The position numbers were made by a program, and so were the translations under genes. The notes below the pieces were generated by a model that saw only the letters and a program-made list of their open reading frames with translations, was not told the DNA's origin and made no database searches. Shown in pieces: positions 16,474 through 25,154 of a stretch of 39,995 nt of DNA. The stretch's first letter is position 1; each line of letters opens with the position of its first letter. This stretch comes from Nitrospinales bacterium (lineage in GTDB: Bacteria > Nitrospinota_A > UBA7883 > JACRGQ01), in assembly GCA_023248535.1 (NCBI GenBank), contig JAHFEJ010000024.1, positions 1-39,995 of the forward strand, read 5' to 3'.

Positions 16474-16567
16474 GATTGTCCAGTATGTCCAGGTGTCATC
16501 ACCTGGCGATCGTTGTTTGCGGATTGTGCCGTACCCTGTCCGCATAGAAACAACTAAGTCGATAATT

Positions 16568-18445
16568 ATGAATATATACTTCCTTGAATACGAGGGAGAT
16601 TGTCAGCGGTACGGCGCAATATCTCCCGATAACAACAACGAACCCTCCCTGGTAGTGTCACTTTCTCCGATGGCAATGGCGTGGCTCGAAAGAAATGGGG
16701 TGGAATATCTGAGCATAGATGATTTCACCACAATGGAAGAGGAAGCGCGGATAGGGCAGGCGAATCTGGAGAATTGTTCCGACTTATGTGCGGCAATTGA
16801 TGAAATCATCGCCAGCCATATGGATACCGAAAAGCATTTTGGCGTTTCCGGTTATCCATTGATGCGCTTTCAAAGGCAGAGAACCAAAATATTTCTTGAT
16901 AACATCACGATTCGCGCATTGCGGGGCAGCAAGCTTTTGAAAAAGTATCGCCCCCAGTTAATCTATATTCCCAAGCCCGTTTATCATTCGGCTGAATCGC
17001 CCATGTTTTATCATTGGATGGATTCGTTATATGGCCGCATCCTTGAGCTTGCGGGAGGGGCGCTGGGAATAGAAGTGCGTTTTTGGGATGCCGCCAAACA
17101 GGCGCCAGAGGCGCGGATGAATATAAGAGGGCGTATTAGGCAAAAGGTGCGCTTGATAGCACTGCAATTGCGGTATTATTTCCAGATTTTGTCGCGGGGT
17201 ATTAAAGAATCCCCGATTTTGTTTTCCATGGGATACGATTTGGGGGAAATATTCGCCGGGCGGAAGCATGTTTTCTATCCTATGGTGTTATTGGCGCCCG
17301 CTCAAAAGGAAAGTTTGGGTGCTGACGAGCGCGCGGCGCAAAGCGCGATAGCCAGCGATGTCCGGGTAAATGATTTGTTAACCGTGGAGGGGATATCGTT
17401 TGTCTCTTTGCTGGCGGCAAAAATCGAAGAGCTGTTGATTCTGGATATAAAGAAAAGCGTTAATAATATCCAGTCATTGGTGCGCCGGCACCGGGGCGCA
17501 CCGGCGGTATTTTTCGCCGCCGGCCCGCAGGATTTAATTGATTGCACCTTGTTCACTTGTCTGGCGGCCAGCGGTATTCCTCCGGTTATCGTCCAGCACG
17601 GGGGGTATGGGTACGCGCGTAGCAGTATGCTTTCACTGAGTGATCTCAGTTTCCGGGGGTATTGGCTGTCGTGGGGGGATGGTGTCGATGAGTTGTTCGG
17701 AGCGGAAACACATGGACGCATGGAATTTATCTCCATCGGTTCCAGGGGGATAGCGGAGATACAATCCGTAAGCCGAGCGCAACCGGGGAAAGCATTGAGC
17801 CGTGAAAAGAAGAAAGTTATGTTTATATTGCCCGGAGCCACGAATTATATATATTATTGGGGCGGATCTCCTTGGACCGATGGGAAATTGTATAGATTTG
17901 TAAAGCAATCCCTTGACGTGCTCAAGCGGTATTCCGATGAATACGATATTATCATCCGCCCTCACGGCAAGATGTTGTCGGCACGGAATGACACATTAAG
18001 TTATTTCCCCTTTTGTGAATTGTATAAGGAATACTTACCTTTCTTCCGGGTGGAATCGCGGTCCTTCAAGGAGATTGTACACGAACCCGATCTTTTCCTC
18101 TTTAATTACCCAACCACAATATTATTGCAAGCTCTTGCTACTGGCAGACCGATAGCCACCGTCAACTACCCCATGTATTATATGCCCGCTGCCGTGCGTT
18201 CCCTTTTACCGGATAATGTGTATTTGGCGGATTCCGAAGATCGGTTCTTCGACATAATGAATGAGGTGCTTCGCAAGGGAGAATTCCCGGTTAATACGGC
18301 AGACGGGCGGTTTTTGGAAAAATATGGAGTCCACCACGGTTCGCTTGAGGAAAATATGGATAATGCCATGGTGAAAATCAAAGAGCGGGGAATGAAGGGA
18401 TTTGATAGGGAAGACTCCAGGTTCGATTTTCGGTGGCCCCAATAA
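16568..18445 (+). CDS. Large putative surface-carbohydrate transferase
   Basis: The 625-residue protein is not assigned to a family with confidence. The N-terminal half has an MNIYFLEYEGD beginning and unrecognised alpha/beta text. The C-terminal half has PPVIVQHGGYGYARS, IIRPHGKML and LFNYPTTILLQALATGRPI. Such motifs suggest a GT-B-like or CDP-glycerol-transferase-like donor domain, as in the putative O-antigen transferases known from Leptospira clusters (LIC12162/LIC13510 type). That resemblance is from memory of motifs only. ATG 16568 is chosen because the track start at 16493 overlaps unrelated sequence and gives an atypical N-terminus. A short inverted repeat and the flippase gene follow. 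Base composition is AT-richer than in the first operon. Confidence 0.55.
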   Translation: MNIYFLEYEGDCQRYGAISPDNNNEPSLVVSLSPMAMAWLERNGVEYLSIDDFTTMEEEARIGQANLENCSDLCAAIDEIIASHMDTEKHFGVSGYPLMRFQRQRTKIFLDNITIRALRGSKLLKKYRPQLIYIPKPVYHSAESPMFYHWMDSLYGRILELAGGALGIEVRFWDAAKQAPEARMNIRGRIRQKVRLIALQLRYYFQILSRGIKESPILFSMGYDLGEIFAGRKHVFYPMVLLAPAQKESLGADERAAQSAIASDVRVNDLLTVEGISFVSLLAAKIEELLILDIKKSVNNIQSLVRRHRGAPAVFFAAGPQDLIDCTLFTCLAASGIPPVIVQHGGYGYARSSMLSLSDLSFRGYWLSWGDGVDELFGAETHGRMEFISIGSRGIAEIQSVSRAQPGKALSREKKKVMFILPGATNYIYYWGGSPWTDGKLYRFVKQSLDVLKRYSDEYDIIIRPHGKMLSARNDTLSYFPFCELYKEYLPFFRVESRSFKEIVHEPDLFLFNYPTTILLQALATGRPIATVNYPMYYMPAAVRSLLPDNVYLADSEDRFFDIMNEVLRKGEFPVNTADGRFLEKYGVHHGSLEENMDNAMVKIKERGMKGFDREDSRFDFRWPQ

Positions 18446-18446
18446 T

Positions 18447-18478
18447 TTCCCCAGCAAGATATTCATCATTGTGGGGAA
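18447..18478. repeat. Inverted repeat before the flippase gene
   Basis: TTCCCCA (18447-18453) and TGGGGAA (18472-18478) are perfect 7-bp arms around an 18-base loop. They lie between the transferase stop and the flippase start. GTAAAAAA follows on the + strand, so it does not look like a + strand intrinsic terminator. It may be a regulatory or mRNA-stability hairpin. Confidence 0.4.
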
Positions 18479-18502
18479 GTAAAAAAGGGTACTATTCATA
18501 CC

Positions 18503-20044
18503 ATGCAAGTCGAATCGGTTAATAAGCGTTACCTGTTTAAATTTATTTCAACGCTCTCAAGCATGTTTTCGGGGATATTAAGCCACGCATTCATCAGCCG
18601 CGCTATTGGGCCGGCCGGTTTGGGTAATTATAATTTCCTTGTTGGTTTTTTCGATCAAATCCTAGCGATGCTTGATTTCGGTATTATCAGGTATGTGTAC
18701 AACAAAGTATCGCAAAAACAGGATGCCGCCCGCTGGACCGATTTTTATTTCCGGTTTATGGCTCTAGTGGGATTGACCGTGCTGCTGGGGGTATGTGGTG
18801 TGTGGCTGCTTGGCGTGCGGGAAATGGTGTGGCCCGGCCAGCAAGGCGTATTCATTCTTGCCGCATTTTTCATGAGTTATATCCTCTGGTCAATGCAGGT
18901 GGTGGGACAGTTTGCCGACGCGCATGGACTGACGGTGCAAACCGAACGGCTGCGCTGGTTTCAGGGAATTGGATCTGCTGGTATATTTGTGTTGTTCTAT
19001 TTCATGTCGGCGCTTAACCTGACCACCTATTTTCTCTTAAATTATGCAATCTTTGGCCTCTTGGTTGTGGGATGGGTCATTATTATTCGTAAAAATGGCA
19101 TCATTCTACTGCAGCGTTCCGGTGTTGATTTGAAAAAGATGGCGTTGCAGTTCCGGGAAACGTGGGATTATGTAAAACCAATGGTGGTGTATGGTTTAGT
19201 TGGGACGCTGTGCGCCCTTATCGACCGATGGATGTTGCAGTATTTTGGCGGGTCAAGCCAGCAGGGATATTTTGCGTTTGCGTACCGGATTCAACAATTC
19301 TGCGTGTTGTTTGTTTCCGCATTCGTGCCGATCGCAACGCGGGAGTTTGCCATTGCCCTTGGCCAAAATGATAACAGGCGCATTGCTAATATTTATGCAA
19401 GTTCAATCCCCGTTTTTATGGCGGTGTCCGGTTATATCGCCTATTTTGTTGTCACGCAATCCGATGGCTTGGTGCGGGTGTTAGGGGGAGACCAGTTTGA
19501 CACCTCTTCCGTGGTCGCAAAAGTCATGATGTTCCAGGTTATTTATTATCCGATCAGCCTGATTTCCACTTCAGTTTTTATGGCGACGGGCCGCACCGTG
19601 CTTTATAGCAGGGTCGGCATGTTAACGATGTTGCTGGGCGTACCCGTGCTTTATTTTATGGTTGCTCCGGGCAGTAGCTATGGCTTGGGGCTTGGCGCGG
19701 CTGGATTATCCATTAAAAACATTTCCGTCGACATAATAACCACAAACACTTTTTTGTGGTGGATATGCCGCACCTATAACATCTCTTTCTGGTCTATCTT
19801 CCGCTTGCAAATAATTTTTCCACTTGTCTTTATCCCGCTTGCAAAGAGCTCCGCATTGCTAGCCGGATTGTTCTTTGCCAATTCCACCGCCAATTTTATT
19901 TTGAGCGGTATGATTTACACGCTGGGTGTCGCCGTGATGATCCGGGTTGCTCCCCGGGGCTTTGGATTGCCGCCTGACTTCATGAGCCGGTACATAACAA
20001 CTCCTTTGGGTAACTATTGGGCCTCCATGCGGAGTGCAAAGTAA
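18503..20044 (+). CDS. Wzx-type polysaccharide flippase (MATE-like/PST superfamily)
   Basis: The 513-residue protein has about 12-14 hydrophobic segments and the N-terminal pattern of Wzx/RfbX O-antigen translocases (FKFISTLSSMFSGIL, then SRAIGPAGLGNYNF). The latter matches the G-P-x-x-x-G-x-Y motif common to this family. It would flip undecaprenyl-linked oligosaccharide across the inner membrane. Only one flippase is seen in the window, along with one Wzy-like protein (32449), which fits a Wzx/Wzy-type assembly. The next gene (cyclase) begins 13 bases after its stop. The gene is AT-rich relative to the first operon, as flippase genes often are. Confidence 0.85.
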   Translation: MQVESVNKRYLFKFISTLSSMFSGILSHAFISRAIGPAGLGNYNFLVGFFDQILAMLDFGIIRYVYNKVSQKQDAARWTDFYFRFMALVGLTVLLGVCGVWLLGVREMVWPGQQGVFILAAFFMSYILWSMQVVGQFADAHGLTVQTERLRWFQGIGSAGIFVLFYFMSALNLTTYFLLNYAIFGLLVVGWVIIIRKNGIILLQRSGVDLKKMALQFRETWDYVKPMVVYGLVGTLCALIDRWMLQYFGGSSQQGYFAFAYRIQQFCVLFVSAFVPIATREFAIALGQNDNRRIANIYASSIPVFMAVSGYIAYFVVTQSDGLVRVLGGDQFDTSSVVAKVMMFQVIYYPISLISTSVFMATGRTVLYSRVGMLTMLLGVPVLYFMVAPGSSYGLGLGAAGLSIKNISVDIITTNTFLWWICRTYNISFWSIFRLQIIFPLVFIPLAKSSALLAGLFFANSTANFILSGMIYTLGVAVMIRVAPRGFGLPPDFMSRYITTPLGNYWASMRSAK

Positions 20045-20057
20045 TGGGGTATTTTTC

Positions 20058-20753
20058 ATGACGTATTCGGAAAATTATGGAATGAATGTGGTGTTTTTGT
20101 CCTATTCATTGGATGCAAACACGCCTCATTATGGCGGGGCATCGCAGGGTTTGCTTGTGGATGGCATCAAGCGGATCGACCGGGGCGACACGGCAAACGT
20201 GCAGCAATGGACATTACAAAACCATGCGGGAACGCATATTGATGCGCCCCGTCATTTTTTCGAACAGGGAGCGTCCGCGGACAGCTATCCCGCCGGGTTT
20301 TGGGTCTGCCGGGAGGTGGCGATTGTGGAGTGTCTTTTGCCGGAAGGCCGCTTGCTTGCGCCAAGTGACGTAGAAGGGCGGATAGCGCGGGACGCGGAGT
20401 GCGTGCTAATCAAAACGGGATATGGCCTGCGGCGCCACTTGCCGGAATATATCAATGATGCGCCGGGGCTTTCGCCGGAATTGTGTACATATCTGCGGAG
20501 GGAATATCCGGATCTGAGGTTTGTAGGATTTGATTTCATCTCGGTCACACGGCTGGGTGACAGGCCGGCGGGGCGCGCGGCACACCGGATACTTCTTGAT
20601 CCGGAAGCGCCGGGTTCCCCGCTGCTTCCTATCGAAGATATGGATTTGAGTTCCATCTCGGTTGGGCGCCGGGTTCGAAGGATGGTAATAAGTCCCCTCA
20701 GGGTGGCTGGGGCTGATGGCGCTCCTGTCACCATCGTGGCGGAAATCGAATAA
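20058..20753 (+). CDS. Cyclase-family (kynurenine formamidase-like) metal hydrolase
   Basis: The 231-residue protein contains the family signature NHAGTHIDAPRH (H56, H60, D62, H66), which binds a divalent metal in kynurenine formamidase and related cyclases. Other conserved text includes LLVDGIKRI and VLIKTGYG. ATG 20058 has GGGG about 9 bases upstream. ATG 20082 (MNVVFLSYSL) would match the family N-terminus more closely. It follows the flippase closely and precedes the HpcH/HpaI aldolase. A lactone or amide hydrolysis on a sugar acid is possible. It is unexpected in an O-antigen cluster, so the role is left open. Confidence 0.8.
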   Translation: MTYSENYGMNVVFLSYSLDANTPHYGGASQGLLVDGIKRIDRGDTANVQQWTLQNHAGTHIDAPRHFFEQGASADSYPAGFWVCREVAIVECLLPEGRLLAPSDVEGRIARDAECVLIKTGYGLRRHLPEYINDAPGLSPELCTYLRREYPDLRFVGFDFISVTRLGDRPAGRAAHRILLDPEAPGSPLLPIEDMDLSSISVGRRVRRMVISPLRVAGADGAPVTIVAEIE

Positions 20754-20818
20754 GCTATGGGACGGGAAACGGTATAATGCGGACAGGCATGGGATTGTGA
20801 CAACGATAAGGGGGGCGG

Positions 20819-21583
20819 ATGAAGCCGGGAGAATTGAAAGAAAAGCTTAAGAAAAAGCAGTTCACCATTGGTTCCTGGATTACCATAGGAAATGGCGATG
20901 TCGCCGAAATCATGGTGCAGGCCGGTTTTGATTGGCTTACCATTGATATGGAACACTCCTCCATAGGCTATGATCGCGCCCTGGAACTGATCCGGGTTGT
21001 TGATCTTGCGGGAGCGGTGCCGCTGGTGCGGGTGGGAGCGAACGATCCGCTCATCATTAAACGGGTGATGGACGCTGGAGCCAAAGGGGTGATTGTGCCG
21101 ATGGTAAATTCCGCGAAAGAGGCGGAGTGTGCCGTCGCCGCGGTCCGGTATCCACCTGTCGGTAAGCGGGGGGTGGGACTTTACCGCGCACAAAAATACG
21201 GAACCGGCTTTGATGCTTATTTAAAGTGGGTTGCCAGGGAAAGCATTGTTATCGTTCAGATAGAGCACAAAGACGCGGTCGAGAACCTTGACGCCATTTT
21301 ATCGGTCGACGGCGTTGATGGCTTCATTGTGGGCCCATACGATCTTTCCGGCTCACTTGGGGTGCCGGGAAAATTTACCCATCCCAAAATGCTTGCCGCC
21401 ATGAAGACGATCCGGAAGATAGCCCATCGGCATAAAGTGTCCGCTGGTTTTCATGTGGTGCCGCCCGATCCCGCTTTGGTGAAACTGCGCCGGAAGGAGG
21501 GCTATACCTTTATTGCGTATAGCGTCGATTTCCTGTTGCTTGGCGAGATGGCGCGGCAAGGGATAAAAGCCATTAAAGGGTAA
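20819..21583 (+). CDS. HpcH/HpaI-family class II aldolase (2-keto-3-deoxy acid type)
   Basis: The 254-residue protein is a metal-dependent pyruvate aldolase of the HpcH/HpaI family, which reversibly joins pyruvate and an aldehyde to form a 2-keto-3-deoxy acid. The key positions are present: H46 in DMEHSS, R71 in LVRVGAND, E149 in VQIEH and D175 in GPYDLSGS. The family sequence usually has E-T where E-H occurs here. The barrel looks complete (about 250 residues is standard). The RBS region is ATAAGGGGGGCGG. Its location between a cyclase hydrolase and a NodU-type gene suggests sugar-acid metabolism rather than catechol breakdown. It could feed a Kdo-like acid to the KdsB homologue. That link is inferred. 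Confidence 0.85.
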   Translation: MKPGELKEKLKKKQFTIGSWITIGNGDVAEIMVQAGFDWLTIDMEHSSIGYDRALELIRVVDLAGAVPLVRVGANDPLIIKRVMDAGAKGVIVPMVNSAKEAECAVAAVRYPPVGKRGVGLYRAQKYGTGFDAYLKWVARESIVIVQIEHKDAVENLDAILSVDGVDGFIVGPYDLSGSLGVPGKFTHPKMLAAMKTIRKIAHRHKVSAGFHVVPPDPALVKLRRKEGYTFIAYSVDFLLLGEMARQGIKAIKG

Positions 21584-21634
21584 CGGGAAATCTTTCCTTG
21601 ATAGTAATCGCTTCTTTACCTGCGGGGAGATAAT

Positions 21635-21663
21635 TTGACTTTATCTGAAAAAATAGGCAAGAT
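21635..21663 (+). promoter_or_regulatory. Candidate promoter upstream of the carbamoyltransferase
   Basis: TTGACT (21635-21640) is followed after 17 bases by CAAGAT. The -10 match is poor. It lies in an AT-rich 125-bp gap, which is long for this locus, so a new transcript start is plausible. Confidence 0.28.
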
Positions 21664-21708
21664 AACCCTTTGAATTTTATCTTAAACAGAGTAGGGAAAC
21701 CACTGGAT

Positions 21709-23442
21709 ATGCTGCAAAAACAAGTGATTATTGGTATTAATTATGGAAGCGGCCATGATTCTTCTTCTGCAATTCTTGTTAATGGCAAGTTGATTGCTAT
21801 AGGTGAGGAAGAGCGTTTTACCCGTGTAAAGCACGATATTAGTTTCCCCTGGAAATCAATCGAATTTTGTCTTAAAGAAGCTGGCCTCAAGCCTGTTGAT
21901 GTTACCCATGTATGCATAGGGTGGGATAAAGATGTACATGCCGGTAAGCGGTATTCTTTTCTTTTCAGGGATTTCACCATTTCCGGCCTACGAAGGCGTT
22001 TTTCGTTTCTTCGGGTGCTTCGCAATGCGGCAATCATTGGAGTTGCGAATGCCAAACAATTATTCCCAAACGCCAAGGTAACTACTGTTGAACATCATTT
22101 GGCGCATATTGCCAGTTGCTATTTCACCTCACCGTTTGAAGAATCGGCTGTTATTTCTTGGGATGGGCGTGGAGAGTGGAGCACTGGAATGCTTGCACAC
22201 GCTAAGGGGAACCAAGTCGCGGCATTGCGAACATCGTATTATCCGTCTTCCTTTGGTATGCTTTACACCGCTTTCACGCATTATCTCGGCTTTGATAGCA
22301 ATGATGAATACAAGGTTATGGGTCTTTCGGCATATGGCCGGTTAAGCTATGTTGAGAAGATCCGGCAGGTCGTGAAGTTCTCGCCGGAGCATATTTATGA
22401 TATTGACCTATCCTATATTCAGCATCCCGGCATAAACCCCAATATGGGATATGGACGGGAATACTACTCTGCCAAGCTCGAAACTTTGCTCGGTCCGGCG
22501 CGCAGGAAAGGTGAGCCGATCAATAAACATTATGAGGATGTTGCCGCCAGCCTGCAGCAAGTGTTTAATGAAATAGGTGTGCAGATTGCGCAGTACCTTA
22601 GGGGTTTGACCGGTTCCGAAAACCTATGCATTACTGGCGGTGTGGGCCTAAATGGCGTAATGAATATGGCGATAATAAAAAATGCAGGGTTTAAGAATTA
22701 CCACTTCATTCCCGCACCAGACGATGCTGGAGTTGCGTTAGGCGCGGCGTTATGGGTGCATAACCACATACAAAATAATGTTGACCGGGTGCCGCTGTCT
22801 GTTCCGTATTGGGGTATTCATTTCTCTAATGATGAAATACGCAAGGAAATAGAAACCTACCGTTTTAAGAATGTGGTGGAACTTGATGATCCGGCAAAAA
22901 CAGCTGCGGAATTACTTGCCATGGGAAAGATCATAGGTTGGTTCCAGGGCCGCGGGGAATTTGGGCCCCGCGCTCTTGGTTGCCGCAGTATTTTAGGTGA
23001 TCCCCGTCCTGCAGAATTCAAGGATGTAGTTAATGCACGTATCAAGTTTCGTGAAGAGTTCCGTCCGTTTGCCCCTTCGGTTCTTTATGATCATGCCAGC
23101 GCATATTTCGATTTGCCTGACGAATCTCCTTACATGTTGCAAATTTGTTCGGTAAAAAAAGATAAAAGATCAATCATACAAGCAGTGACTCATGTGAACG
23201 GTTCGGCGCGCCCCCAGACGGTTAGGCCGGACGTAAATCCGCTTTATTATTCCCTCATTGAGAACTTCTATAAAATCACCGGCATACCGTTAGTGTTGAA
23301 CACCAGTTTCAATGTAAAAGGGGAGCCTATTGTAAACGCTCCCGCTGACGCCATCCGATGCTTTTATGCCACCGGTCTTGACTACCTCATAGTGGGCAAG
23401 TTCCTATTTCACAAGAATCTCAGCAGCGATTATCTCGCGTAG
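21709..23442 (+). CDS. NodU/CmcH-family carbamoyltransferase
   Basis: The 577-residue protein matches the two-domain carbamoyltransferases that add carbamoyl groups from carbamoyl phosphate (via an adenylate) to a sugar or hydroxyl group. The N-terminal Kae1-like domain has GINYGSGHDSSSA (9-21) and GEEERFTRVKHD. Metal-site histidines are in VEHHLAHIAS. The glycine-rich ITGGVGLNGV and the C-terminal GRGEFGPRALGCRS and NTSFNVKGEP are typical. The track start is TTG 21670. I use ATG 21709, with AGGGA 11 bases upstream, because homologues start close to the I-G-I-N motif. It likely decorates a polymer sugar. The acceptor is unknown. No signal peptide is visible. Confidence 0.87.
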   Translation: MLQKQVIIGINYGSGHDSSSAILVNGKLIAIGEEERFTRVKHDISFPWKSIEFCLKEAGLKPVDVTHVCIGWDKDVHAGKRYSFLFRDFTISGLRRRFSFLRVLRNAAIIGVANAKQLFPNAKVTTVEHHLAHIASCYFTSPFEESAVISWDGRGEWSTGMLAHAKGNQVAALRTSYYPSSFGMLYTAFTHYLGFDSNDEYKVMGLSAYGRLSYVEKIRQVVKFSPEHIYDIDLSYIQHPGINPNMGYGREYYSAKLETLLGPARRKGEPINKHYEDVAASLQQVFNEIGVQIAQYLRGLTGSENLCITGGVGLNGVMNMAIIKNAGFKNYHFIPAPDDAGVALGAALWVHNHIQNNVDRVPLSVPYWGIHFSNDEIRKEIETYRFKNVVELDDPAKTAAELLAMGKIIGWFQGRGEFGPRALGCRSILGDPRPAEFKDVVNARIKFREEFRPFAPSVLYDHASAYFDLPDESPYMLQICSVKKDKRSIIQAVTHVNGSARPQTVRPDVNPLYYSLIENFYKITGIPLVLNTSFNVKGEPIVNAPADAIRCFYATGLDYLIVGKFLFHKNLSSDYLA

Positions 23443-23479
23443 CATATGCATTTTGGTGATTCGGGAGCGCACAGCCGAA

Positions 23480-24343
23480 ATGATTGCTAAAGGTGCACAT
23501 TTAATTTCGCGATTGGTTGCATATTGCATATTATTATTCTGGAAAGGTGGCCAGGGAGTGGGGGCTCGTTTTATTCTAAATGTAGCCTCCAGGTTCTCAT
23601 TGGTTTATAAAGTTGAGGGTGCGGATGCCCAATCGTATTGTTTTGCCACCCCTAATCAGTTAACTTTGTGGCGCGCTAAAACTTTTTTCGAGAAAGAACC
23701 CGAAACCCTTGAGTGGATCGACGGTTTTTTGCCTGACAGCGTATTTTACGATATCGGCGCGAACGTGGGGCTTTATACTGTTTATGCCGCCAAGGGCGGA
23801 AAAGTAAAATCAGTTATCTCATTCGAGCCGGAGTCGGGCAACTATGCGCTCCTCAACCGGAATATCGCCCTCAACAGTTTGCAGGATTCGGTGTCGGCCC
23901 TCAACGTGGCCCTCTCGGACAAGGTGAGCCTGGACACACTCTATCTATACGATGCGTCGCCGGGAGCGGCGCTGCACTCGTTTGGCGAGGCGGGGGTGTA
24001 TATTCAGGATGTCCGGCGCACGCCGCATAAACAGGGGGCGATATCGTTTTCCCTGGACCGCTTCGTCGCCGAGTTTTCCCCCCCGTTTCCGAATTACATC
24101 AAAATTGATGTGGATGGGCTGGAAGCGAAGATTATCGCGGGGGCCGGCACCTTGTTGGCTGACCGGCGTCTGAAAGGGATGTTGATTGAAATAGACGAAA
24201 CCCATGTGGGTGATGTGTCATTGGTGGAAGCTCTAAAAAAGCACGGATTCATGCCGGAAAAGAAAAAGCATTCGGCGATGGTGGCCGCCGGAGACTGCAC
24301 CGGCAGTTCCAACTATATATTTACGAGAAATCAGGCGGGATAA
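23480..24343 (+). CDS. FkbM-family methyltransferase
   Basis: The 287-residue protein has SAM-binding motif VFYDIGANVGLYT (88-100), the acidic second motif SFEPESGNYALL and the FkbM signature NYIKIDVDGLEAKIIAGA. FkbM enzymes O-methylate sugars and polyketides. The N-terminal 20 residues are hydrophobic (YCILLFW), so it may associate with the membrane. The open frame begins at TTG 23453. ATG 23480 is the first ATG and gives a normal N-terminus. The start remains uncertain because no clear RBS is seen. The gene follows the carbamoyltransferase and precedes KdsB (1-base gap), so all three may be co-transcribed. It probably O-methylates the surface glycan. Confidence 0.8.
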   Translation: MIAKGAHLISRLVAYCILLFWKGGQGVGARFILNVASRFSLVYKVEGADAQSYCFATPNQLTLWRAKTFFEKEPETLEWIDGFLPDSVFYDIGANVGLYTVYAAKGGKVKSVISFEPESGNYALLNRNIALNSLQDSVSALNVALSDKVSLDTLYLYDASPGAALHSFGEAGVYIQDVRRTPHKQGAISFSLDRFVAEFSPPFPNYIKIDVDGLEAKIIAGAGTLLADRRLKGMLIEIDETHVGDVSLVEALKKHGFMPEKKKHSAMVAAGDCTGSSNYIFTRNQAG

Positions 24344-24344
24344 T

Positions 24345-25106
24345 ATGGTTTATAAGCCTAAAATCATAGCAGTGGTGCCGGCGCGGATGGCATCCACCCG
24401 TTTTCCGGGAAAACCGCTGGCGGACATTTTAGGATTGCCGATGATAGAGCATGTGCGCCGGCGCGTAGCGCTTTCACCGGTGTTTGATAGTGTGGTGGTG
24501 GCCACTTGCGACCAGGAGATATTTGATGTGGTGCGGAGGCATGGAGGCAAGGCGGTGATGACCGCGGACACCCACGAACGTTGCACCGACCGCATCGCGG
24601 AGGCGACGCTTACGGAAAAAGCGGATATCGTGGTGAATGTGCAGGGTGACGAACCGTTGGTGCGGCCCGAAGGGTTTGCCGCGCTTATAGAACCCCTTCT
24701 GAAATACCCCGACCTTCAGACAACCAACTTGATTGGCGAGATATTAACGGACGCCGACTTCAAAAGCCCCAATGTCGTGAAGACGGTGGTGGACCCGCAT
24801 ATGAATGTACTTTATTTTTCGCGCGAACCGATCCCTTCCGCTTCAAAGGCGGGGGGGGTGAAATACCGCCGATATCGGCAATTGGGGATCATCGCATTCC
24901 GGTACGATTTTCTCCACATCTTCTACCGTTTGGAGCCGACGCCGCTTGAGCAGGTGGAGTCGGTGGATATGATGCGGGCAATCGAGCATGGATACCGTGT
25001 TCACGCGGTATTAAGCGGGTTCCAAGCCATAGGGGTGGACGTTCCCGCTGATTTGGAAGTGGCGCGGAACATGATGAAAGAGGACAACTTGTTCGGCAGT
25101 TATTGA
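24345..25106 (+). CDS. kdsB: 3-deoxy-D-manno-octulosonate cytidylyltransferase (KdsB) homologue
   Basis: The 253-residue protein couples CTP to a 3-deoxy-ulosonic acid (Kdo or a Kdo-like acid) to give CMP-Kdo. Motifs: PARMASTRFPGKPLADI (12-28), VNVQGDEPLV (98-107) and LGIIAFRY, with normal length. No kdsA, kdsC or kdsD is visible in the window. The local partners are a SIS isomerase-like gene, a phosphatase and an aldolase instead. It may therefore be a housekeeping kdsB placed here or a paralogue for a variant acid. A G8 run (24851-24858) lies within the frame. It is the last gene before a convergent radical SAM gene. Confidence 0.85.
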   Translation: MVYKPKIIAVVPARMASTRFPGKPLADILGLPMIEHVRRRVALSPVFDSVVVATCDQEIFDVVRRHGGKAVMTADTHERCTDRIAEATLTEKADIVVNVQGDEPLVRPEGFAALIEPLLKYPDLQTTNLIGEILTDADFKSPNVVKTVVDPHMNVLYFSREPIPSASKAGGVKYRRYRQLGIIAFRYDFLHIFYRLEPTPLEQVESVDMMRAIEHGYRVHAVLSGFQAIGVDVPADLEVARNMMKEDNLFGSY

Positions 25107-25113
25107 TCAAGAA

Positions 25114-25148
25114 CCTTTTGTATGCTTCCGCCGCTTTGCCGCAAAAGG
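25114..25148. terminator. Inverted repeat between convergent genes
   Basis: CCTTTTG (25114-25120) and CAAAAGG (25142-25148) are perfect 7-bp arms with a 21-base loop. They lie in the 48-bp gap between the KdsB stop and the - strand radical SAM stop. A bidirectional transcription end is possible. No proper U-tract is present on either side. Confidence 0.3.
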
Positions 25149-25154
25149 GAGGGA

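Noticed and set aside
20773-20778. A perfect TATAAT before the HpcH/HpaI aldolase gene.
   Set aside because: No acceptable -35 box is found at 16-18 bases upstream and the gap is short. It may be a chance hexamer.
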